Shown here: positions 7,146-13,116 of the stretch, piece after piece
Layout of the letters: each line of letters opens with the position of its first letter
Position numbering within the stretch: position 1 is the first letter of the stretch
Source: an uncultured Clostridia bacterium
GTDB lineage: Bacteria; Bacillota; Clostridia; Christensenellales; Aristaeellaceae
Direction of reading: 5' to 3'
DNA length: 13,116 nt
NCBI GenBank assembly: GCA_934630705.1
Contig: CAKTWP010000038.1
Span: 1-13,116, forward strand
Program-made: the position numbers and the translations under genes
The notes under the pieces: generated by a model
What the model was told of the DNA's origin: nothing
Seen by the model: only the letters and a program-made list of their open reading frames with translations
Databases searched by the model: none

Positions 7146-9776
7146 TTATTTCTTCATAATTTTCCGCTGCGCCCACTTCACCAGCTCCACCAGCGGAATC
7201 ACGCAGACCGCCAGCCCCATGGCCACTGCGTATTCAGCCAGCGAGATGGAGGTAAACCCGAACGCGGCCGTGAGGAAGGGCACATAGATTACCGCCGCGG
7301 TAAGCAGCAGCGCCGCCGCCGCGCTGCCCCAGAGCCACAGATTCTGCCGGGACAGGGTGAAAATGCTGCCCCGCTGGGAGCGCAAGTTAAACGCATGGAA
7401 GATTTCCGCCATGGACATGGTCAGGAACGCCATGGTCACGCCGTCAGGGCTATCGGTGATGGTCCACGCGCCATATTCCATGAAATGGCCGATGAAATAC
7501 GCCGCCAGCGTCAGCAGGGAAACCAGCAGGCCCTGATAGGCAATATCCACGCCCACGCCGCCGGAGAAGATGCCGTCCTTGCTGTCCCGGGGCTTGCGGC
7601 GCATGGCGTCCGGCTCGCCGGGCTCCATGCCCAGCGCCAGGGCGGGCAGGCTGTCGGTGATCAGGTTAATCCAGAGGATGTGCACCGGCTCCAGAATGGT
7701 GAAGCCCAGCATGGTGGCGGTGAAAATGGAAATAACCTCGCTGAGATTGGAGGACAGCAGGAACTGAATCGCCTTGCGGATGTTGGCGTAAATCCGCCGT
7801 CCCTCCTCCACAGCGGAAACGATGGTGGCAAAGTTATCATCGGCCAGAATCATGTCCGCCACATTCTTGGTCACGTCGGTTCCGGTAATGCCCATGCCCA
7901 CGCCGATGTCGGCGGCCTTGATGCTGGGCGCGTCGTTCACGCCGTCGCCGGTCATGGCGGTGATCTTGCCCCGGCGCTTCCAGGCTTCCACAATGCGCAC
8001 CTTGTGCTCCGGCTGCACCCGGGCATACACGCTGTAGCGGTCAATCGCCTGGTCCAGTTCCGCGTCGGTCATGCCGTCCAGCGCCTGGCCCATGATGGCC
8101 TGTGACGCATCCTCAATCAGCCCCAGCTCTTTGGCGATGGCTACGGCGGTATCGATATGGTCGCCGGTGATCATAATGGCGCGGATGCCCGCCGCCTTGC
8201 ATTGCTCCACCGCGGCCTTTACCTCCGGCCGCACGGGGTCGATCATGCCGGTAAGACCGATAAAAATCAATTCCTGCTCCAGCGCGGATGCGCCGGTATC
8301 CTGGGGCAGCGTGGGATAATCCCGATACGCGCAGGCCAGCACCCGCAGCGCCTTATCCGCCATGCGCTTGTTTTCTGCCTGAATGGCCCGGCGATCCGCA
8401 TCCGTAATGGCGCGGGGGCCATCCACATCCAGAATGCGATTGCACCGGGACAGAAGCTCGTCCGGCGCGCCCTTGGTGAATTGCAGCACGCCCTTGCCCG
8501 TGTCGTGCAGGGTGGTCATCATTTTGCGCAGAGAATCGAAGGGCGCTTCGCCCACCCGGGGCAGCTCCCGCTTCAAATCCTCCTGATGGAAGCCCTCCCT
8601 GAACGCGAAGTTCACCAGCGCGCATTCCGTGGGCTCGCCCACGGCCTGATTTTTTTCATCCAGCTGTGCGTCCGAGCACAGGGCCATGCCCTTGGCCAGC
8701 ATGGCTTTATCCGCACCGTAGCTTTCCACCACGGTCATTTTGTTCTGGGTCAGGGTGCCGGTTTTATCCGAGCAGATTACCTGCGCGCAGCCCAGGGTCT
8801 CCACGGCGGTAAGTCGGCGAATCACGGCGTTTCGCTTGGACATTTTCGTCACGCCGATGGACAGCACGATGGTCACCACCGCGGCCAGCCCCTCGGGAAT
8901 CGCGGCCACGGCCAGCGAAATGGCGGTCATAAAGGAGGGCAGCACCACATGGGTCAGATCCAGGCTGCCATGGCGAATCACCCCGGCGATAAACACCACC
9001 ACGCAAATGCCCAGCACCAGCCAGGTAAGCACCCGGCTCAGCCCTGCCAGCTTTACCTGCAGGGGCGTCTGCTCATCCTGGGCCTGGTTCAGCGCATCGG
9101 CGATCTTGCCCATTTCGGTTTTCATGCCCGTATCGCAGACCACCGCCGTGCCCCGGCCATAGGCCACGGTGGAGCCCATATAGACCATGTTTTTCCGGTC
9201 GCCCAGGGGCACGTTTTCTCCATTCAGGGCCGCTTCCTGCTTGAGCACCGGCACGGATTCGCCGGTCAGCGCCGCTTCCTCAATTTTCAGCGACGCGCAT
9301 TCCAGCAGCCGCGCATCGGCGGGCACGCTGTCCCCCGCTTCCAGCAGAATCACATCGCCGGGCACCAGCTCCTCGCTTTTCACAGCATGCATTTTCCCAT
9401 CCCGAACCACCTTGGAGGTGGCGGCGGTCATGGTTTTCAGGGCGGCGATGGCTTCCTCCGCCTTGCTTTCCTGAATCACGCCCAGCACGGCGTTAAGCAC
9501 CACCACGAACAGGATAATCAGCGCATCCACCAGCGAGCCGTTTTCCTCCAGCATGGAGGTGACCCCGGAAATCGCCGCGGCGGCCAGCAACACGATAATC
9601 ATGGGATCGGCCAGCTGCTTGAGGAAGCGCCGCAGCAGCGTTTCCTTTTTGCCCTCGGCCAGCCGATTGGGCCCTGCTTCCTCCAGCCGCTGCCGGGCTT
9701 CCTGCGCCGTCAGCCCCTGCGCGCTGGTTTTCAATTCATCCAGCACCCGTTCCCTGTCCATCAGATACGGTTTCAT
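7146..9776 (-). CDS. P-type cation-transporting ATPase, calcium-pump class, probable Mn(II)/Ca(II) exporter
   Basis: 876-aa membrane pump that would use ATP to expel divalent cations. Start ATG at 9776 has AAGGAAGG (9785-9792) at 8 nt; the open frame further upstream runs into the riboswitch and is not coding. P-type hallmarks: TGES (171-174, actuator), PEGL (294-297, M4), phosphorylated Asp337 in SDKTGTLTQNK, KGAP (435-438, nucleotide site) and TGDGVNDAP (609-617). Ion-site positions known from SERCA are kept: Glu295 in M4, Asn677 and Glu680 in M5, Asn704, Thr707 and Asp708 in M6. About ten membrane segments; length normal for bacterial members (about 880-900). By sequence it would be annotated as a calcium ATPase. 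However, the manganese riboswitch in its leader points to Mn(II) as inducer and likely substrate, as for the pneumococcal MgtA/CaxP pump (inference). A strong terminator follows. Confidence 0.95.
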   Translation of the reverse strand: MKPYLMDRERVLDELKTSAQGLTAQEARQRLEEAGPNRLAEGKKETLLRRFLKQLADPMIIVLLAAAAISGVTSMLEENGSLVDALIILFVVVLNAVLGVIQESKAEEAIAALKTMTAATSKVVRDGKMHAVKSEELVPGDVILLEAGDSVPADARLLECASLKIEEAALTGESVPVLKQEAALNGENVPLGDRKNMVYMGSTVAYGRGTAVVCDTGMKTEMGKIADALNQAQDEQTPLQVKLAGLSRVLTWLVLGICVVVFIAGVIRHGSLDLTHVVLPSFMTAISLAVAAIPEGLAAVVTIVLSIGVTKMSKRNAVIRRLTAVETLGCAQVICSDKTGTLTQNKMTVVESYGADKAMLAKGMALCSDAQLDEKNQAVGEPTECALVNFAFREGFHQEDLKRELPRVGEAPFDSLRKMMTTLHDTGKGVLQFTKGAPDELLSRCNRILDVDGPRAITDADRRAIQAENKRMADKALRVLACAYRDYPTLPQDTGASALEQELIFIGLTGMIDPVRPEVKAAVEQCKAAGIRAIMITGDHIDTAVAIAKELGLIEDASQAIMGQALDGMTDAELDQAIDRYSVYARVQPEHKVRIVEAWKRRGKITAMTGDGVNDAPSIKAADIGVGMGITGTDVTKNVADMILADDNFATIVSAVEEGRRIYANIRKAIQFLLSSNLSEVISIFTATMLGFTILEPVHILWINLITDSLPALALGMEPGEPDAMRRKPRDSKDGIFSGGVGVDIAYQGLLVSLLTLAAYFIGHFMEYGAWTITDSPDGVTMAFLTMSMAEIFHAFNLRSQRGSIFTLSRQNLWLWGSAAAALLLTAAVIYVPFLTAAFGFTSISLAEYAVAMGLAVCVIPLVELVKWAQRKIMKK

Positions 9777-9802
9777 GCATCTTTCCTTCCTTGTCTCAAG
9801 AT

Positions 9803-9858
9803 AAAAAACAGAGACCCTTGTACAAGCTTGCCCAACTGGACTGCTGTACATGAGTCTC
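9803..9858 (-). terminator. Riboswitch expression platform: attenuator terminator
   Basis: On the minus strand, 9858-9845 pairs with 9824-9811 (GAGAC with GTCTC outside, TGTACA with TGTACA inside). This is 14 positions with one A-A mismatch and one G-T pair, with a loop of about 20 nt. Six T follow (9808-9803). The 5' arm contains the 3' strand of the aptamer P1 helix (9854-9849), so terminator and bound aptamer exclude each other. This predicts read-through when ligand is bound. Confidence 0.85.
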
Positions 9859-9950
9859 GTTCTTTAAGGCAAGCCAGGCCCCCGGCCGCGTGATAGCTAT
9901 GTTGACTTGCCACGCATTCCTGCGCAAACTACTCCCTCACGGGTATGCTG
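9845..9950 (-). promoter_or_regulatory. yybP-ykoY manganese riboswitch aptamer
   Basis: The leader RNA contains the conserved elements of this family in order. P1 5' strand CGUGAG (9941-9936) runs into loop GGGAGUAG (9936-9929). A P2 hairpin follows, GCGCA with UGCGU (9925-9921 with 9916-9912) around a GGAA loop. A helix GGCAAG with CUUGCC (9911-9906 with 9873-9868) carries the second conserved loop GUCAACAUAGC (9906-9896). The closing ACGAGAC (9860-9854) leads into CUCAUG (9854-9849), which pairs with P1. The two loops are those that meet to bind Mn(II) in known structures. The downstream gene is a cation ATPase, a usual target. Confidence 0.9.
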
Positions 9951-9960
9951 TTTGCCTCTT

Positions 9961-9988
9961 ATTTTATCTGTTTCCCTGATTTTGTCAA
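9961..9988 (-). promoter_or_regulatory. Promoter of the riboswitch-ATPase transcript
   Basis: A perfect -35 TTGACA (9988 to 9983) and TAAAAT (9966 to 9961, 5 of 6 matches) are 16 bp apart on the minus strand. Predicted initiation near 9954 places the aptamer almost at the 5' end of the RNA, as is usual for riboswitches. Confidence 0.8.
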
Positions 9989-10029
9989 GGGCAAAATTGT
10001 GTCAGGAATATGGGGCGTCAGGCCGGGGA

Positions 10030-10058
10030 TTGTTATTTCCCGCAGGCTGTGATAAAAT
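10030..10058 (+). promoter_or_regulatory. Promoter of the ktrB-ktrA-popT operon
   Basis: TTGTTA (10030-10035, 4 of 6 matches) and TAAAAT (10053-10058, 5 of 6 matches) are spaced 17 bp. The -10 box is extended by TG one base upstream (10050-10051), which can compensate for a weak -35 box. Start near 10065; leader about 64 nt. It is divergent from the ATPase promoter, whose -35 box lies 41 bp away. Confidence 0.7.
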
Positions 10059-10074
10059 AAAGGCGCTGCGGCTT

Positions 10075-10099
10075 TTCGCCGTTTGCCGGGCGAATTTTT
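10075..10099 (+). other. Hairpin with T run in the ktrB leader, possible weak attenuator
   Basis: TTCGCC (10075-10080) pairs perfectly with GGCGAA (10089-10094) around an 8-nt loop and is followed directly by five T (10095-10099), 29 bp before the ktrB ATG. The stem is short for an intrinsic terminator. No ligand-binding domain can fit in the short leader, so regulation is uncertain. Confidence 0.35.
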
Positions 10100-10128
10100 G
10101 CATATTCCGCCCGAAAGAAAGGAATCCA

Positions 10129-11427
10129 ATGAAGAGACTTTTTCGCAGGCTGTCTCCCGCTCGCATTCTGGCGCTGGGATTTGCGGGGCTGATTCTGCTG
10201 GGCTCGCTGCTGCTGAGCCTGCCCTGCTGTGTGCGTCCCGGCGTGCAGGTATCCTATCTGGACATACTGTACACCGCCGTCAGCGCCGTATGCGTCACGG
10301 GGCTGGTGGTGGTGGATGTGGCGGACACGTTCACGGCCCTGGGCCAAGGGCTGGTCGGTCTGCTGATTCAGATTGGCGGCCTGGGCGTGGCGACGGTGGG
10401 GGCGGGGGTTATCCTGATGATGGGCAAAAAAGTGAGCCAGCAGGAGCGCACCCTCATCCGGGAAGCCATGAACCTGGATTCGGGCAAGGGCGTGATCCGT
10501 TTTATCAAAAGCGTGTTTTTCACCACCCTGATCTTTGAAGGGCTTGGCACGGCCCTGAGCTATCCCGTGTTCGCCCGGAATTATCCGCCGCTGCGCGCCC
10601 TGGGCGTCAGCCTGTTTCACGCCGTAGCTTCCTTTAATAATGCGGGGTTTGATATTCTGGGCAGCATGCAGAATCTGATCCCCTACCGGGATGATGTGCT
10701 GCTGAATCTGGTCACCTGCCTGCTGATATTCTTTGGCGGTATCGGTTTTCTGGTGATCCGGGAGATGCTGGAAAAACGCCTGCGCTGGCGCAGGTTTTCC
10801 ATGCACACGAAAGTGGTGCTGTCCGTCAGCCTGACGCTGACGGCGGCAGGCGCGCTGCTGCTGTGGCTCACGGAGGATATGTCCTTCCTTAGCGCACTGT
10901 TTCACAGCGTGTCCGCCCGCACCGCCGGGTTTTCCACTGTGCCGCTGGGCACCTTTTCCAATGCGGGCCTGCTGGTGATGATGCTGCTGATGGTAATCGG
11001 CGCATCCCCGGGATCCACCGGCGGCGGCGTGAAAACCAGCACGTTTTTCGCGCTGCTTGCAGGCATCCGCGCTTCGGCCACCAATACCTCCGAAAAGGCG
11101 TTTCATTATGCCCTGCCGCGAGAGGCGTTTCGCAAGGCGGCAGTGATCATGCTGCTGGCGCTGGGGGCCATCGGCGGAAGCGCCTTTCTGATGGCAGCCA
11201 TGGAGCCGGAATTGCCGCTGCGGGACATTCTCTTTGAAATGGCCAGCGCCTTTGGCACCGTCGGGCTTTCCACCGGTATCACGCCCCGGCTCAGCCCGGG
11301 CAGCAAAATGCTGTCCATGGGCATGATGTTTATCGGCCGGCTGGGGCCCATGACCATCGCCAGCCTCTGGTATTTTTCCCGGGGAGAACGCATTCATTAT
11401 CCCGAGGGCAATATTGCCATCGGCTAA
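10129..11427 (+). CDS. ktrB: Potassium uptake channel subunit KtrB (TrkH/KtrB family)
   Basis: 432-aa integral membrane subunit that conducts potassium into the cell, driven by the membrane potential and in some systems by sodium. The four-fold MPM architecture is visible through the four selectivity-filter glycines: Gly58 (CVTGL), Gly173 (NNAGF), Gly267 (RTAGF) and Gly379 (TVGLS). The intramembrane gating loop GASPGSTGGGVKTST (291-305) and the GRLGPMT motif (403-409) are also present. The length fits KtrB and lacks the extra N-terminal helices of TrkH. The ATG at 10129 has AAAGGA (10118-10123) at 5 nt; the longer open frame back to 9907 covers promoter and riboswitch DNA. The ktrA gene follows after 17 bp, so the complete channel plus gating ring is encoded here. 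Confidence 0.95.
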   Translation: MKRLFRRLSPARILALGFAGLILLGSLLLSLPCCVRPGVQVSYLDILYTAVSAVCVTGLVVVDVADTFTALGQGLVGLLIQIGGLGVATVGAGVILMMGKKVSQQERTLIREAMNLDSGKGVIRFIKSVFFTTLIFEGLGTALSYPVFARNYPPLRALGVSLFHAVASFNNAGFDILGSMQNLIPYRDDVLLNLVTCLLIFFGGIGFLVIREMLEKRLRWRRFSMHTKVVLSVSLTLTAAGALLLWLTEDMSFLSALFHSVSARTAGFSTVPLGTFSNAGLLVMMLLMVIGASPGSTGGGVKTSTFFALLAGIRASATNTSEKAFHYALPREAFRKAAVIMLLALGAIGGSAFLMAAMEPELPLRDILFEMASAFGTVGLSTGITPRLSPGSKMLSMGMMFIGRLGPMTIASLWYFSRGERIHYPEGNIAIG

Positions 11428-11444
11428 AAGCAGGAGGAAAAATC

Positions 11445-12125
11445 ATGTTTCATCGCAATCAGAACGCTGCGCCCACCTATGGCATTATCGGTCTGGGCCG
11501 CTTTGGCTTCGCCCTGGCCCTGGAGTTGGCGCTGGCGGGAGCGGATCTGTTGGTGCTGGACGCGGACGAAGAAAAGGTGCGCACCCTGCGGGAACACACG
11601 CAGAATGCCTTTGTGGTTAAAGCGCTGGATAAGAAAACCCTTTCCGAAGCCGGGGTGCAAAACTGCGACGTGGCGGTGGTGTGCATCGGCGAACAGATGG
11701 ATGCGTCTATTCTGACGGTGCTGCATCTGGTGAGTCTGGGCGTGCCCAAGGTAATCGCCAAGGCTGCCAGCGTGGAGCATGGGGAGATTCTGGCAAAGCT
11801 GGGGGCCGAAGTGGTCTATCCCGAGCGGGATATGGCCATCCGGCTGGCCCACCGGCTGGAAACCTCCCGGACCATGGATTTCGTGCAGTTGAGCGAAAAG
11901 CTGAATATCTCCAAGCTGCGGGTGCCTGAAAAGATCGTGGGCAAAACAGTGGCTGCGGTGAATCTGCGGGCCAAATTTAGCTGCAATATTATCGCTATTG
12001 AAAACGGCGGTGCGCTGATGGAAGCCATCGATCCGGGATACGCCTTCCGCAAAGGGGACATTCTGTTTGTGGCGGGCAGCAAGGACGGGCTGAACCGCAT
12101 GGCCGAATGGGGGGAAAAGACGTAA
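11445..12125 (+). CDS. ktrA: Potassium uptake regulatory subunit KtrA (RCK protein)
   Basis: 226-aa cytoplasmic RCK protein that would form an octameric ring under KtrB and open or close the channel in response to bound nucleotides. The N-terminal RCK_N Rossmann fold shows GLGRFG (16-21) and the acidic end of strand 2 (LDAD, 38-41), which reads the ribose of ATP/ADP or NAD(H). The family signature HGEILAKLGAEVVYPERDMAIRLA spans 112-135. An RCK_C domain (about 145-226), the site for c-di-AMP in some relatives, completes the protein. Length matches KtrA (about 220 aa) rather than the double-length TrkA. AGGAGG (11432-11437) lies 7 nt before the ATG. The stop TAA abuts the ATG of the next gene directly. 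Confidence 0.95.
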   Translation: MFHRNQNAAPTYGIIGLGRFGFALALELALAGADLLVLDADEEKVRTLREHTQNAFVVKALDKKTLSEAGVQNCDVAVVCIGEQMDASILTVLHLVSLGVPKVIAKAASVEHGEILAKLGAEVVYPERDMAIRLAHRLETSRTMDFVQLSEKLNISKLRVPEKIVGKTVAAVNLRAKFSCNIIAIENGGALMEAIDPGYAFRKGDILFVAGSKDGLNRMAEWGEKT

Positions 12126-12947
12126 ATGCTGAAGCTGATTCTGCTGGTGCTGCGAGGGATTCTGGTTGGCTTTGGGGCGATCATGCCGGGAATCAGCGGG
12201 GGGACGCTGTGCGCGGCCTTCGGGATGTATCAGCCGCTGATGCAGCTGCTGGCCCATCCCCTCCAGACCCTGCGCCGGGACGGGCTGCGGCTGGCGCTGT
12301 TTATTCTGGGCGTCGGCATTGGGTTCGTTGGCCTTTCCGGACTGGCTGGCTGGCTCATGGCCAAAGACAGCGATGGGATTACCTGCGCCTTCATCGGTCT
12401 GATTCTGGGCACGCTGCCCGGCCTTTGGCAGGACGCGGGAAAAACCGGCCGCACCCGTGCTTCCTGGCTGGCCATGATCGCGGGCTTCGTGGTGCTGGGC
12501 GGCGCGCTGATGGGTCTGCGACACGGCGGCGGCGTAACCATCGCCCCGGGCTTTCCCGGCTTTCTGCTCTGCGGCATTTTCTGGGGGCTGAGTTTTGTGG
12601 TGCCCGGTCTGGGCTCCTCCACGCTGCTGATTTTCTTCGGGCTGTATCAGCCCATGCTGGAGGGCATCGCGCATTTGTCCTTCCCGGTGCTCATCCCACT
12701 GGCGCTGGGAATGGGGCTGTGTCTGCTCACGCTGCCCAAGGCCGTAAACCTGGCGCTGGAAAAGAAGCCGTCGGAAATCGCCCACGCCATCATCGGCGTA
12801 ACCGCCGCCAGCGTGCTGGCCGTGATCCCCGCCGGGGTGTTCCAGTCGCCGGAACGGGGGTTGATTGCCGGAGTGTATATTCTGGCCGGTTTCGTGCTGT
12901 CCTTCACAGCGGACCGGCTCTGCGCTCATCTGGCCAGCAAACAATAA
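12126..12947 (+). CDS. popT: DUF368 / PopT-type polyprenyl-phosphate transporter
   Basis: 273-aa membrane protein of the DUF368 family. Members were shown genetically to return undecaprenyl phosphate from the outer to the inner leaflet for reuse in cell-wall synthesis. Two inverted internal repeats are clear: AIMPGISGGTLCAAFGMYQP (18-37) and FVVPGLGSSTLLIFFGLYQP (157-176). Each is followed by a further helix region (FIGLILGTLP at 89 and IIGVTAASVLAVIP at 222). The PG(I/L)(S/G)-x-x-T re-entrant motif is the family signature. The ATG at 12126 directly follows the ktrA stop with no gap, with a G-rich stretch (about 12110-12115) as possible ribosome site, so translation is probably coupled. Last gene of the potassium operon; an inverted-repeat region and terminator follow. 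Family assignment is firm; the transport role is by family. Confidence 0.9.
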   Translation: MLKLILLVLRGILVGFGAIMPGISGGTLCAAFGMYQPLMQLLAHPLQTLRRDGLRLALFILGVGIGFVGLSGLAGWLMAKDSDGITCAFIGLILGTLPGLWQDAGKTGRTRASWLAMIAGFVVLGGALMGLRHGGGVTIAPGFPGFLLCGIFWGLSFVVPGLGSSTLLIFFGLYQPMLEGIAHLSFPVLIPLALGMGLCLLTLPKAVNLALEKKPSEIAHAIIGVTAASVLAVIPAGVFQSPERGLIAGVYILAGFVLSFTADRLCAHLASKQ

Positions 12948-12967
12948 ATGGCATGAAAGGCCGCTCC

Positions 12968-13027
12968 TGCATCCATCAGGGACAGCTCAGACTGTCGAAA
13001 AGGTCCCTATACGTAAAGCAGGATGCA
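12968..13027 (+). other. Nested inverted repeats after popT: possible structured RNA
   Basis: TGCATCC (12968-12974) pairs with GGATGCA (13021-13027) and encloses AGGGAC (12978-12983) pairing with GTCCCT (13003-13008). An alternative internal stem GACAG with CTGTC (12981-12985 with 12992-12996) shares bases with the second helix. The structure abuts the terminator hairpin at 13028. It does not match a riboswitch or small RNA that I know. It could be a 3' untranslated structure, a small RNA, the leader of a gene beyond the window, or a genomic palindromic repeat. Confidence 0.4.
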
Positions 13028-13054
13028 ATGAAGGGCTGTAAGCCCTTCATTTTT
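13028..13054 (+). terminator. Rho-independent terminator after the ktrB-ktrA-popT operon
   Basis: A perfect 10-bp stem (ATGAAGGGCT at 13028-13037, AGCCCTTCAT at 13041-13050) with a 3-nt GTA loop is followed by T (13050-13054). On the minus strand it is followed only by GCATCC, so it works mainly on the plus strand. Confidence 0.88.
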
Positions 13055-13063
13055 CATCGTATC

Positions 13064-13080
13064 GACCGGCTTTGCCGGTC
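13064..13080. repeat. Short palindrome near the right edge
   Basis: GACCGGC (13064-13070) and GCCGGTC (13074-13080) form a perfect 7-bp stem with a TTT loop. Twelve bases later comes a run of five T (13092-13096). It may be a second weak terminator or one unit of a dispersed REP-like repeat. No gene is seen from 12948 to the end of the window. Confidence 0.5.
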
Positions 13081-13116
13081 GGGCGGGGCGATTTTTCGGA
13101 GCAAAGCGCAGAAAAA

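Noticed and set aside
8157..9893. A 578-aa open frame on the plus strand opposite the P-type ATPase
   Set aside because: His/Gln/Gly-rich shadow translation without a ribosome site or motifs; the minus strand carries the complete ATPase and the riboswitch.
11424..12944. A 506-aa minus-strand frame across ktrA and popT
   Set aside because: Shadow composition rich in Gln, His and Gly; it spans two well-supported plus-strand genes.

Overview
The window looks like the chromosome of a GC-rich member of the Bacillota, most likely a gut- or rumen-type Clostridia. The evidence is AGGAGG-type ribosome binding sites, sigma-A-type promoters in sharply AT-rich gaps, rho-independent terminators, a CUT1-type sugar-binding protein, a KtrAB-type potassium system, a yybP-ykoY riboswitch and a DUF6323/DUF6179 gene pair. 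I see no phage genes, transposases, tRNA, rRNA or CRISPR array. Taxonomy is inference from gene content only.

Left part (1-5127): a large secreted sugar-binding protein of an ABC importer (46-1695, minus) is divergent from a cytoplasmic GH38 alpha-mannosidase (1973-5053, plus). Together they suggest uptake and intracellular trimming of mannose-containing oligosaccharides. The 277-bp AT-rich gap holds a perfect consensus promoter for the binding-protein gene (TTGACA, 17 bp, TATAAT). Its spacer is almost entirely a TA dinucleotide repeat that runs into the -10 box, the layout of a slippage-controlled (phase-variable) promoter. The mannosidase ends in a strong branched terminator.

Middle (5128-7087): a two-gene minus-strand operon encodes a DUF6323-like protein (6476-6967) and a DUF6179-like protein (5128-6483). 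The genes overlap by 8 bp and their function is unknown. Next, on the same strand, is a P-type cation ATPase of the calcium-pump (P2A/P2B-like) class (7146-9776). Its leader carries a well-conserved yybP-ykoY manganese riboswitch (about 9845-9950), and the 3' arm of the aptamer is also the 5' arm of a terminator (9803-9858). This argues that the pump is a Mn(II)-induced exporter of Mn(II), Ca(II) or both, controlled by transcription attenuation.

Right part (10030-13116): divergent from the ATPase, a plus-strand operon encodes KtrB (potassium channel subunit), KtrA (RCK gating subunit) and a DUF368/PopT-type polyprenyl-phosphate transporter. Spacing is tight (17 bp, then 0 bp). It couples potassium uptake with recycling of the cell-wall lipid carrier. 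The operon is followed by a nested inverted-repeat region and a perfect hairpin terminator (13028-13054). The end of the window is palindrome-rich, non-coding sequence.
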